DNA of 64,000 bases from RPQJ01 sp963700045. GTDB lineage: Bacteria > Pseudomonadota > Gammaproteobacteria > Steroidobacterales > Steroidobacteraceae. The stretch is taken from assembly GCA_963700045.1 (NCBI GenBank), contig CAVOWK010000011.1:1-64000 (forward strand), written 5' to 3'. The notes under the pieces were generated by a model. The model was not told the DNA's origin and did no database searches. It saw nothing but the letters and a program-made list of their open reading frames with translations. Each line of letters begins with the position of its first letter. Within the stretch, counting starts at the first letter, position 1. A program made the position numbers and the translations under genes. Shown piece by piece: positions 1 to 7,537 of this stretch.

Positions 1-1233
1 GCCCTCGCGCGTCATCACCATGTGCACGTCACCGAGCGCGCGCTCGGCGAAGCCTGCCTCGCAGTAGCACAGGTAGAACTCCCACATCCGGATGAAGGTG
101 TCCGGGTAGCCGAGCCTGCGCACCGCGTCGAGGCGGGCGTGGAAGTTGCGCCGCCACGCAGCGAGCGTCGTCGCGTAGTGCGGGCCGATGTCCTCGAGGT
201 GCACGAGCCTAAGGTCACTCTCCGCGACCATGGCGGCCGTCAGCGCGCCCACCGACGGGATGCAACTGCCCGGGAAGACGTGGCGCTTGATGAAGTCGAC
301 CTCGTCGCGGGCGCGTTCGTAGTGCCGGTCGGCGATGGTGATCGACTGCAGCACCATCCGCCCGTCGCGCGTCAGCAGGTCCGCCGATCGGCGGAAGAAC
401 TCGCCGAACTGCCGGTGACCGATGGCCTCGATCATCTCGATGGAGACGAGCCGGTCGTAACGGCCCCGCAGGTCGCGGTAATCCTCGAGCAGGACGGTGA
501 CTCGATCCTCGAGGCCGGCGGCTCGCACCCGTTCCCGCGCGAGTTCGTACTGGCTGGGCGAGATCGTGGTCGTCGTCACGTGGCAGCCGTAGCGGCCGGC
601 GGCGTGCAGGGCAAAGCCGCCCCAGCCGGTGCCGATCTCGAGCACGCGGTTCGCCGGGCCGAGTTCGAGCTTGCGGCAGACTAGATCGAGCTTGGCGCGC
701 GAGGCGTCGGCGAGGGACATGTCCGGGCGCTCGAAGAACGCGCACGAATACATCATGGTCTCGTCGAGCATCAGCCGGAAGAAATCGTTGCCGAGATCGT
801 AGTGCGCGGAGATGTTGCGCCGGCTGCCGGCCCGGGTGTTGCGGTGCAGCCAGTGCGCGGCGAGGCGCAGCGGTGCGGAGAACTTGGCGAGGCCGCCCTC
901 GAGCGAATCGAGTGCCGTTCGGTTGGCGAGCATCAGGCGCAGGAGTGCTGTGAGGTCCGGCGTTGCCCAATGGCCGAGCATGTACGACTCGGCGGCGCCG
1001 ACCGAGCCGCCATAGGCGAGTTCCGCGTAGAACGACGGGTCGCGCACTTCGATGGTGGCGGCCATGCCCGCGGCCGCGCCGCGAAACTCCTGGACGGTGT
1101 TTCCCTCCTGCACGCGCAGCGTACCGCACTCAATGGCCGCAAGACGCCGGAGCACCAGCTGCTTCGCCGCCGTACCGAGCAGGTTCGGGCGGGGCACGGT
1201 CGGTGCGCGCTCGATCAGGGTCGTGTCGTTCAT
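1..1233 (-). CDS. cfa: Cyclopropane-fatty-acyl-phospholipid synthase family methyltransferase, 3' end beyond window
   Basis: SAM-dependent methyltransferase of the CFA/Mmas family, expected to transfer a methyl(ene) group to unsaturated acyl chains of membrane phospholipids. The reading frame starts at ATG 1233-1231 (MNDTTLIERAP) and stays open to base 1, so about 411 residues are visible and the C-terminus is missing. Seen: the family motif SAHYDLGNDFFRLMLDETMMYS near residues 140-160, SAM motif I VLEIGTGWGGFALHAA near 205-220, then SPSQYELARERV, the SIEMIEAIGHRQ segment and the late FIRMWEFYLCYCEAGF block. The start codon overlaps the stop of the DUF1365 gene (ATGA), so it is the last visible gene of the LitR operon. 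It differs from the shorter CFA-like protein upstream in the same operon, so the two may act at different steps. Family assignment is firm; the exact lipid product is not known. Confidence 0.93.
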   Translation of the reverse strand, partial: MNDTTLIERAPTVPRPNLLGTAAKQLVLRRLAAIECGTLRVQEGNTVQEFRGAAAGMAATIEVRDPSFYAELAYGGSVGAAESYMLGHWATPDLTALLRLMLANRTALDSLEGGLAKFSAPLRLAAHWLHRNTRAGSRRNISAHYDLGNDFFRLMLDETMMYSCAFFERPDMSLADASRAKLDLVCRKLELGPANRVLEIGTGWGGFALHAAGRYGCHVTTTTISPSQYELARERVRAAGLEDRVTVLLEDYRDLRGRYDRLVSIEMIEAIGHRQFGEFFRRSADLLTRDGRMVLQSITIADRHYERARDEVDFIKRHVFPGSCIPSVGALTAAMVAESDLRLVHLEDIGPHYATTLAAWRRNFHARLDAVRRLGYPDTFIRMWEFYLCYCEAGFAERALGDVHMVMTREG

Positions 1234-2000
1234 GTGCGTCGCTCCTCGGCCCGGGCGGCCGGGTGGGCGTGAAATGGAATGCGCCTGAGCCACAGCCGCA
1301 AGGCCTGCCAGTAGATCCTGCGCAGAGTATTGAGAGTGGCGAACGGGTACCGCGCCAATGTCCAGGCGAGGCTCGCACCGCTGATCTCGCGACGCTCGAG
1401 TGCGAGGGCCGCGTCGAACACCCGCTCGCCGTCCCGGCGGTTCACCATGCGTACCCGCAGGGTTGCGCCGGGCTCGTTGAAGGTCCAGTCGTAGTCCTGG
1501 TCCATGGGCATGAACGGCGATACGTGGAAACGCTTGCCGAAGCAGAAGCGCAGTCCATTGCCGTCGCGGGTACCGGTCGTGGCGGGCAGCACGTAGGCGT
1601 GGCGCTCGCCCCAGGGCGTGTTGGTAATTTCGGCGACGACCGTTTCGACGGCCCGCCCAGCGGGGTCGTAGCAGTAATAGAAGCTCACCGGGTTGAAGCA
1701 GTGTCCCCAGGTGCGCAGCTGCGTGAGGAGGCGCACCGGCCCCGCGGGGCGCCGACCGGTCTCGGCCTCGACGCGGTCGCGCAGGGCAGTGTCGAGCGGG
1801 ACGGTGGCGTCGCCGAGGTAGTCGGCGCGGCGCAGCCATGCGAGCGCAGGACGCCGTGTCGACCACAGCCACCGGTCGCGGAACACCTCGTCCAGTTCCG
1901 CGAGGTCGAGCCACGCGTAGCAGAGTTGATAGTCGAACGCGTGCGACACCGGGCGCCGCCGGTGGTGGCTAAGCCGACCGGTGTAGAGCGCGCTGTGCAT
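1230..2000 (-). CDS. DUF1365 family protein
   Basis: A 256-residue cytoplasmic protein of the DUF1365 family, which almost always neighbours a FAD oxidoreductase and a CFA-type methyltransferase. Its biochemical role is not established. Start taken at ATG 2000 (MHSALYTGRLSHHRRRP), because DUF1365 proteins begin with this block; the longer frame upstream is only overlap with the preceding gene. Visible family motifs are FDYQLCYAWLDLAEL near the N-terminus, HCFNPVSFYYCYD around residues 100-112 and the KRFHVSPFMPMDQDYDW segment around 155-170. It overlaps the FAD gene by 32 bp and the CFA gene by 4 bp, indicating co-translation. Context suggests a part in modifying acyl chains of phospholipids with its two neighbours; that is inference. 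Confidence 0.88.
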   Translation of the reverse strand: MHSALYTGRLSHHRRRPVSHAFDYQLCYAWLDLAELDEVFRDRWLWSTRRPALAWLRRADYLGDATVPLDTALRDRVEAETGRRPAGPVRLLTQLRTWGHCFNPVSFYYCYDPAGRAVETVVAEITNTPWGERHAYVLPATTGTRDGNGLRFCFGKRFHVSPFMPMDQDYDWTFNEPGATLRVRMVNRRDGERVFDAALALERREISGASLAWTLARYPFATLNTLRRIYWQALRLWLRRIPFHAHPAARAEERRT

Positions 2001-3237
2001 GGTCGTCTCGGAAATGCGCGACGGCGGCGAGCGCGCTCGCGACGCCATCCTCATGGAAGCCGTTGCGCAGCCATGCACCGCAGTAGTAGGTGCCGCGCGC
2101 GCCGTCGATCTCGCGGTGGCGGGCCTGGGCGGTCACCGACGCCGGGGTGTAGAGCGGGTGATGATAGGTGATGCGCTTGATGACGCGGTCGGGGTCGATG
2201 GCGTCCGTGTGGTTCAGCGTCACCAGGAACGGCGTCGGCGCGTCGAGGCGCTGCAGGATGTTCATGTTGTAGGTGAGCGCCACCGGGCCGCCGTCGGGCC
2301 GCACGTGGTAGTTCCAGGCAGCCCAGGCAAGGCGGCGGCGTGGCAGCAGGCGCACGTCGGTATGCAGCACCGTCTCATTCGCCTGGTACGGAATGGCACC
2401 CAGCACCTCGCGCTCGGCAGCGCTCGGGTCGGCGAGCAGCCCTAGCGACTGGTCGCTGTGGCAGGCCAGGAACACGGCGTCGAAGCGCACCGGCTCCTGC
2501 CCGCGCGGCTTCACCAGCACGCCGCCCGGAAGGCGCCGAACCTGTTCCACCGGGGTCGCGAGGTGGATGCGGTTGCGGAACGACGCCGTGAGCTTCTCGA
2601 CGTAGCGCGCCGAGCCGCCGCCGATGGTGCGCCACTTCGGCCGGTCGTCGACGGAGAGCATGCCGTGGTTGTGCAGGAACCGTACGAAGAAGCGTGCCGG
2701 GAATCCCAGCATCGACGCCGGGTCGGTGGACCAGATCGCAGCCCCCATCGGCACTACGTAGTGGTCCACGAACGCGCGCCCGTAGCGGCCGCGCGCAAGG
2801 AACTCGCCGAGCGGAAGCTCGCCGCCGGGCTCGTCGAGCAGGCGCGGCGCCTCGCGGTTGAAGCGCAGGATGTCGCGCACCATGCCGAGGAACGACGGTC
2901 GCAGCAGGTTGCGTCGCTGCGCGAACAGCGTGTTGAGCGACGTGCCGTTGTACTCGAGCCCGGCGACCTCGTCGCGCACCGAGAAGCTCATGCTGCTTTC
3001 CTGCGACGCGACGCCGAGCTCGTCGAGGAGCGCGATGAAGTTCGGGTAGGTGCGGTCGTTGAAGACGATGAAGCCGGTGTCCACGTGCCAGGTCCGGCCG
3101 TGCATCTCGACTGCGTGCGTGTGCGTGTGGCCGCCGACGTGGTGGCCCGCCTCGAACAGCGTGACGTCGTGCTCACGGTGGAGTTCGCGTGCCGCGACAT
3201 TGCCCGCGATGCCGGCACCGACGACCGCAACTTTCAC
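1969..3237 (-). CDS. FAD-dependent oxidoreductase (amine-oxidase fold) of the CFA/DUF1365 cluster
   Basis: A 422-residue flavoprotein with an N-terminal Rossmann FAD-binding motif (VAVVGAGIAGNVAARELH, residues 3-20), the acidic FAD-ribose contact near VTLFEAG and an NAD-binding-8/amino-oxidase body. No signal peptide is present, so it is cytoplasmic or peripheral to the inner membrane. Proteins of this type travel with CFA synthase and DUF1365. In proteobacteria such clusters are tied to furan and other modified fatty acids under light or singlet-oxygen control, so an oxidation or desaturation of methylated acyl chains is plausible, though not shown by sequence. Its start overlaps the desaturase stop by 4 bp (ATGA). 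Confidence 0.88.
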   Translation of the reverse strand: MKVAVVGAGIAGNVAARELHREHDVTLFEAGHHVGGHTHTHAVEMHGRTWHVDTGFIVFNDRTYPNFIALLDELGVASQESSMSFSVRDEVAGLEYNGTSLNTLFAQRRNLLRPSFLGMVRDILRFNREAPRLLDEPGGELPLGEFLARGRYGRAFVDHYVVPMGAAIWSTDPASMLGFPARFFVRFLHNHGMLSVDDRPKWRTIGGGSARYVEKLTASFRNRIHLATPVEQVRRLPGGVLVKPRGQEPVRFDAVFLACHSDQSLGLLADPSAAEREVLGAIPYQANETVLHTDVRLLPRRRLAWAAWNYHVRPDGGPVALTYNMNILQRLDAPTPFLVTLNHTDAIDPDRVIKRITYHHPLYTPASVTAQARHREIDGARGTYYCGAWLRNGFHEDGVASALAAVAHFRDDHAQRALHRSA

Positions 3238-4175
3238 GGCTGCCTCCGCCGGCCGCGGCGCCCAGCCTCGAGGACCGACGTGGGCACCGGCCGCAGGTCA
3301 CGCACGATGCCGAGCGCGGCGAGCAGCTTCAGGCCGTACCAGCTCAGGTCGAGTTCCCACCAGTAGAAGCCCTGGCGCGCGGCGCCGGGATAGCGATGGT
3401 GGTTGTTGTGCCAGCCCTCGCCGAACGTGACGAGTGCGAGCAGGGGATTGTTGCGCGAATCGTCGCTCGTCGCATAGCGCTGCGTGCCCCAGCAGTGGGC
3501 CAGCGAGTTGATGACGAAGGTCGAGTGGAACAGCACCACGGTCGAGATGCAGAAACCCCACACGACGAGCTGCCACGGGCCGGTGCCCAGTGACGGGTGT
3601 GCGGCCTCGAGCCATGCGCCGAGCGCCCACAGCGCGACGAAGAGCGCGGCCGGCACGGCCACGTCGTAGCGGTCGAGCCAGCGGAGTTCCGGAAATCGCG
3701 CGAGGTCGCGGACCAGGCGCGTGCGCGTGGCGAAGTTCTCACGCGCCAGGAACCAGCCCATGTGGCTCCGCAGGAAGCCTTCCTGCCGGGCCGAGTGGAC
3801 ATCTTCGGGCCGGTCGGAGTGCGCGTGGTGATGGCGATGGTGCGCGGCCCACCACAGCGGTCCGCGCTGCACGGCGGAGGCGCCGAGCACGGCAAACACG
3901 AACTGCCAGCCGCGCGACGTGCGGAACGCGCGATGCGAGAAGTAGCGGTGGTAAAAGGCGGTGATCGCGAACATGCGCACCGCGAACAGGGCGACGGCGA
4001 GCCCCGCTGCAAACGGGCTCCAGCCGGTCCAGATCGCGCCGAGGCAGCCGAGATGCAGCGCGACGAACGGGACGACCCGCGGCCAGTCGATGCCGCGCGG
4101 GTCGCCGCGCGACGGGTCGCCCTCGGCCGAGCTGTCCACCCAGCGGCGCAGCGCCACGGCGAGGCGGGTGCTCAC
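3234..4175 (-). CDS. Acyl-CoA delta-9-type fatty acid desaturase
   Basis: A 313-residue integral membrane diiron desaturase of the stearoyl-CoA desaturase type. The three histidine boxes are intact: HRYFSH (HX4H, about residue 80), HRHHH (HXXHH, about 113) and HNNHH (HXXHH, about 257, in GEGWHNNHHRYP). Hydrophobic helices lie around residues 30-75 and 165-215. It would insert a cis double bond in saturated acyl-CoA or acyl lipid, making the substrate for the CFA-type enzymes in the same operon. Its start overlaps the lipocalin stop, and its stop overlaps the FAD gene start, both by 4 bp. Confidence 0.92.
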   Translation of the reverse strand: MSTRLAVALRRWVDSSAEGDPSRGDPRGIDWPRVVPFVALHLGCLGAIWTGWSPFAAGLAVALFAVRMFAITAFYHRYFSHRAFRTSRGWQFVFAVLGASAVQRGPLWWAAHHRHHHAHSDRPEDVHSARQEGFLRSHMGWFLARENFATRTRLVRDLARFPELRWLDRYDVAVPAALFVALWALGAWLEAAHPSLGTGPWQLVVWGFCISTVVLFHSTFVINSLAHCWGTQRYATSDDSRNNPLLALVTFGEGWHNNHHRYPGAARQGFYWWELDLSWYGLKLLAALGIVRDLRPVPTSVLEAGRRGRRRQP

Positions 4176-4747
4176 GGCTTGTCTCCGCGCGCTTGCGCAG
4201 GTTCCGGCCAGCGTTGCGGCACCTTGCGCAGCTGCGACAAGTCGTAGCCCATGCCAGCGACGAAGTCGGTGAGTCGTGCGTAGTCGGCCTCGCTCAGCTG
4301 GGGTGAGCGCGCCATGATCCAGACGTAATCACGCGCCTCGCGGGCAATCACGGTCTGGCCGTAGTCGTCGGACAGGTAGGCGATGCGGTAGTCGGCCTTG
4401 ATCGGCCACACGAACTGCATGCCCCACACCGCGTTCGAGGTCCGGTCCACCACGAATCCGCGCGGCGTATAGAGTCGTTCCGGTCCGTCGTAACCGCCTG
4501 CGTTGAACGTAAACGTCGTGGCGATGGTGCCATCGGGCTCGAGCCTGTACGACTCGATTGCGTTCCAGGCGTCCCGCTCGATGTACGTGGGAATGCTCGC
4601 AATCACGTACCAGTCGCCCATGAACCGCTCGAGATCGACGTGCTGCACGACGGGAACCGGCGGACGCGGCACGCTGCTGCAGCCGGCAAGGGCGAGGGCC
4701 GCGACGGCGATGAGGAGCTGTCTGTGGGGCATGGGAAAAACGCTCAT
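4172..4747 (-). CDS. blc: Lipocalin family lipoprotein (Blc-like)
   Basis: A 191-residue outer-membrane lipocalin lipoprotein. A hydrophobic signal of about 22 residues ends in the lipobox LAGC. The lipocalin signature DWYVIASIPTYIERDAWNA follows near residues 46-64, and a C-terminal segment AREARDYVWIMARSPQLSEADYARL matches Blc. Bacterial lipocalins bind fatty acids and lysophospholipids and are linked to membrane repair. The start at 4747 shares a base with the previous stop (TGATG), which supports this start over the internal ATG at 4732. Its place among lipid-modifying enzymes fits handling of altered acyl chains. Confidence 0.92.
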   Translation of the reverse strand: MSVFPMPHRQLLIAVAALALAGCSSVPRPPVPVVQHVDLERFMGDWYVIASIPTYIERDAWNAIESYRLEPDGTIATTFTFNAGGYDGPERLYTPRGFVVDRTSNAVWGMQFVWPIKADYRIAYLSDDYGQTVIAREARDYVWIMARSPQLSEADYARLTDFVAGMGYDLSQLRKVPQRWPEPAQARGDKP

Positions 4748-5412
4748 CAGAGTTCGTAACGCAGTGTCCGACCGCCCGGCGTCGGCGCCTCGAGGGCGAC
4801 CCAGCGGCCGTCGGCATACCAGAGATCGATCTGCAGGTCGGGGGCCGACAGCCGGTGGCGAGTCGCCGCGACGTTGCGTCCCGCGACGTTGACGCGTTCC
4901 GTCCCCCGTTCCGCGACGCTCACGGGCATCAGCTCGCCCGTCTGCGAGTTGAGGAGGCGGGTCGCGCCGAGGATGCGCGGGTCCCAGTACGCAAAGCTCA
5001 TGACGCAGCCGGGCAGGCGCGCTTCCCCGCCAGGACCGGCCACCATCATCGCGTCGTCGCGCGCCACTGCGGCCACTTTCTCGACTCGGCCATTGGTCTC
5101 GGTACGGGACTCGAGTTGGTCGAGGCAGGCGCCGCGCCAGCGCTCGCGCGCGGTGTGCCGGTAGCTGTAGGCGTTCAGCAGCAGGAACCGCACGTCGAAC
5201 TGGGCGCGGCTCTCCACCTCGGTCGCCGCGCCGTCACCGCGCACGCTGTAGCGGTGCCAGCCGACTTCCTTCCCGTCGAGCAGCACCCGGAAATTCCATT
5301 CGCCATCTGCCGCCGGCGCGGCCGGACTCGAGGCGACGGTCGGGGCCGCGACCAGCAGCGTGGCGAGCACCGCGATGCCGCGTAGCGGCGCGAGCCAGGT
5401 CGAGGTTGCCAT
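4747..5412 (-). CDS. DUF6134 family secreted protein
   Basis: About 221 residues with a cleavable signal peptide (hydrophobic stretch GIAVLATLLVAAPTVASS, then Ala-Ser-rich). The mature part is beta-rich and includes the family-typical DGKEVGWHRYSVRGDG near residue 47 and FAYWDPRILGATRLLNSQTGEL near 140. It is probably periplasmic, and its function is unknown. Proteins of this type commonly neighbour lipocalin and CFA genes in such operons. The ATG at 5412 overlaps the upstream TGA (TGATG); a GTG three bases earlier is also in frame but less likely. Confidence 0.8.
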   Translation of the reverse strand: MATSTWLAPLRGIAVLATLLVAAPTVASSPAAPAADGEWNFRVLLDGKEVGWHRYSVRGDGAATEVESRAQFDVRFLLLNAYSYRHTARERWRGACLDQLESRTETNGRVEKVAAVARDDAMMVAGPGGEARLPGCVMSFAYWDPRILGATRLLNSQTGELMPVSVAERGTERVNVAGRNVAATRHRLSAPDLQIDLWYADGRWVALEAPTPGGRTLRYEL

Positions 5413-6470
5413 CACTTAGCGGCCTCCGTTGCGGGGCGCTCGAACAGGTAGTGGCTTACCCACCACTCCTGGCCGTCGCGGTAGCCGAAGAGTTCGGCGC
5501 AGGCCATGAAGAACACGCGCCAGCGCTGCAGCCACTGCGGCGCGGCCGGCCCGTAGGTCGCAGCGAGCACCTCGAGCACGGCCTCGCGCCGCGCGTCCAG
5601 GTTCGCGAGCCAGGCGTTCGCCGTGCGCTCGTAGTGCGTGCCGTCCCAGCGCCAGCGGGCGAGGAAGCGCAGACGGTCCTGGAAGCGCAGGGCGAGGTCG
5701 TCGCTTGGCATCATGCCGCCGGAGAAGAAGTGACGGCTCATCCAGTCGGACGGCCCGCCGTCCACGAACGCGTACGGCGTCGAGCGATGGCAGAACACGT
5801 GCATGAGGAACCGTCCGCCGGGGACGAGCCAGTCGTGCGCGCGACCGAAGAGCGTGCGCCAGTTGCGCATGTGCTCGAACATCTCGACCGACACGATGCG
5901 ATCGTAGCGGCCGGGGGCGGTGAACAGGTTCATGTCGGCCGTGATCACCTGGACGTTCGTCAGGTTGCGGCGGCGCGCCTCGGATTCGATCCAGGTGCGC
6001 TGCGACGCTGAATTGGAGACGGCCGTGATGCGACTGCCGCGGTAATGCGCCGCCATCCACAGCGTGAGCGAGCCCCAGCCGCAGCCGAGCTCGAGGATGT
6101 CCTGACCGTCTGCCAGTCCGGCGTGCTCGCAGGTTGCCGCAAGTGCGCGGGCCTCGGCCGCCTCGAGCGTCTGCGTGCCTTGCGGCCACCAGGCGCTCGA
6201 GTACTTGAGGTGCGGTCCGAGCGCGAGATCGAAGAAGCTCGCGGGTACCTCGTAGTGCTGCTCGTTTGCGAGATGCGGCACGGGTGCGAGTTCGGCAGCG
6301 TCCATGGCCGCGACGAAGGCTTCGGTTGCGTCCGCGGCGTGCTCGCAGTCGCCGGCCGCGATTTCGCGCAGCCGCTGCTCGCAAAGCCGGCGGATGCCGG
6401 CGCGCACGACGGCGTCCGGGACCAGGCCCTGTTCGACCCAGTTGATGGCGCGGCGGGTGGCCTGACTCAT
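5412..6470 (-). CDS. CFA-like SAM-dependent methyltransferase (short form)
   Basis: A 352-residue class I methyltransferase of the CFA synthase family. Motif I is ILELGCGWGSLTLWMA (residues 120-135), followed by ITAVSNSASQRTWIE and the VSVEMFEHMRNW acid-turn motif. It carries the HYEVPASFFDLALGPHLKYSSA block typical of the family. This shorter subtype is seen in light-induced or ChrR/LitR-linked clusters and may be the methylase of a modified or furan fatty acid pathway (UfaM-like); that link is inference. It is coupled to litR upstream (ATGA at 6467-6470) and to the DUF6134 gene downstream. Confidence 0.9.
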   Translation of the reverse strand: MSQATRRAINWVEQGLVPDAVVRAGIRRLCEQRLREIAAGDCEHAADATEAFVAAMDAAELAPVPHLANEQHYEVPASFFDLALGPHLKYSSAWWPQGTQTLEAAEARALAATCEHAGLADGQDILELGCGWGSLTLWMAAHYRGSRITAVSNSASQRTWIESEARRRNLTNVQVITADMNLFTAPGRYDRIVSVEMFEHMRNWRTLFGRAHDWLVPGGRFLMHVFCHRSTPYAFVDGGPSDWMSRHFFSGGMMPSDDLALRFQDRLRFLARWRWDGTHYERTANAWLANLDARREAVLEVLAATYGPAAPQWLQRWRVFFMACAELFGYRDGQEWWVSHYLFERPATEAAK

Positions 6471-7372
6471 GTGGTGTGCTCCGCGGAAGAAAGAGTGGTT
6501 GCGACGAGGCGCACGCCGTCCTCCAGGTCGACGCCAAGCGGGATCGCTCCGGCGGTGGTGATGGCGCGGCGGTGCCGCACCGAGGTTGCGCCGCCGACGA
6601 AGACCGGCACCGCGACCGACGACACGAGTTCGCGCAGGTCGCGCTCGAGGACGCCGTCGTGCGGATCCACGGAGGAGGAGATCACGATGCCGTCGCCGCC
6701 GGAGCGGCGCAGGGCGATGACCATGTCGGCGAAGGGCGTGTCCGCGCCGAGCAGCACCGGCCGGAACCCGGCGTTGCGCGCCTCGAGCGCAAAGAGCAGC
6801 AACCCCACCTCGTGTTGCTCACCAGGTGCGCAGGCGATGACGAGCCGGGGCCCGGACGCGTATCGCATGCGGTACTGCAGGCGCGCGCCGAGCTTGCTGC
6901 GCAGGTAGGTGGCGAAAAAGTGCTCCTCCGCGATCGCGCCGTCGATCTCCTCCCAGCGTGCGCCGAGCCTCTCGAGCAGCGGCAGCACGACGTGGCGGGT
7001 CACGCTCTCGATGGGATGCAGCGACAGCGCTTCGTCGTAGACGTCGTCGAGGCTCTGTTCGTCCAGGCGAGCGATGGCGGCCGCCATGCGGTCCTGGTAG
7101 CCGGTCCAGGGGCTGCCCTTGGCATCCGGTGCACGCGAGGCGGTCTCGGCGTCGAGCACCTGGCGCACGCGACTTACCGGGATGCCCCGTTCGACGAGCG
7201 CCAGCACCCGCCGGATCTCCTCGACGTTCGCGTGCGTGTAGAGCCTATGACCGGACGGCGTGCGCACCGGGCGCAGCAAGCCATAACGCCGCTCCCAGGC
7301 GCGCAGCGTGACGGTGCTGACGCCGGTCAGGGCGGATACGGTGCGTATCGGAAACTGCTCCCGGGTAGGCAT
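6467..7372 (-). CDS. litR: B12-dependent photoreceptor MerR-family regulator (LitR/CarH type)
   Basis: A 301-residue regulator with a MerR winged-helix N-terminus (residues 6-75: RTVSALTGVSTVTLRAWERRYGLL, then GHRLYTHANVEEIRRVL), a four-helix bundle (about 95-185) and a Rossmann cobalamin-binding domain (about 185-300). The B12 lower-ligand motif E-x-H-x2-G is present as EQHEVG, and the light-sensing W-x9-EH motif as W-EEIDGAIAE-EH. In CarH the residue after this Trp is the His that ligates cobalt after photolysis; here it is Glu. Family members repress their own operon in the dark with adenosylcobalamin and release DNA in light. The start is MPTREQFPIRT at 7372; upstream in-frame codons cross the operator-like palindrome and are not used. 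It is the first gene of the operon. Confidence 0.93.
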   Translation of the reverse strand: MPTREQFPIRTVSALTGVSTVTLRAWERRYGLLRPVRTPSGHRLYTHANVEEIRRVLALVERGIPVSRVRQVLDAETASRAPDAKGSPWTGYQDRMAAAIARLDEQSLDDVYDEALSLHPIESVTRHVVLPLLERLGARWEEIDGAIAEEHFFATYLRSKLGARLQYRMRYASGPRLVIACAPGEQHEVGLLLFALEARNAGFRPVLLGADTPFADMVIALRRSGGDGIVISSSVDPHDGVLERDLRELVSSVAVPVFVGGATSVRHRRAITTAGAIPLGVDLEDGVRLVATTLSSAEHTT

Positions 7373-7398
7373 GTGCGGGCGATTTTGGCTCAAGAAAG

Positions 7399-7417
7399 TT
7401 GTACATAAACTATACAA
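7399..7417 (-). promoter_or_regulatory. Candidate LitR operator with overlapping promoter
   Basis: An imperfect inverted repeat TTGTACA-N5-TATACAA lies 27 bp upstream of the litR start. TGTACA-type half sites separated by 4-8 bp are the known pattern for LitR/PplR regulators. A -35-like TTGACT (7430-7435, read on the minus strand) sits upstream, and a TATAGT/TAGTTT -10 candidate falls inside the palindrome, so binding would block transcription. A further TGTACA half site is at 7454-7459 and a small palindrome (ACAGG-T-CCTGT) at 7446-7456. Confidence 0.6.
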
Positions 7418-7537
7418 GATGCTGCCAGAAGTCAAAATAAATTAGACAGGTCCTGTACAAAGTGACATGGATCTGAAGCTCGGCGACTGGGTTGAGGCTG
7501 CGAACCAACTCGCGCCGATCGGCAAGGGTCGCCTGCC

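Noticed and set aside
215..1129. 304-codon minus-strand frame inside the first CFA gene
   Set aside because: It is in a different frame from the CFA synthase, which reads through from 1233 to base 1 with all family motifs.
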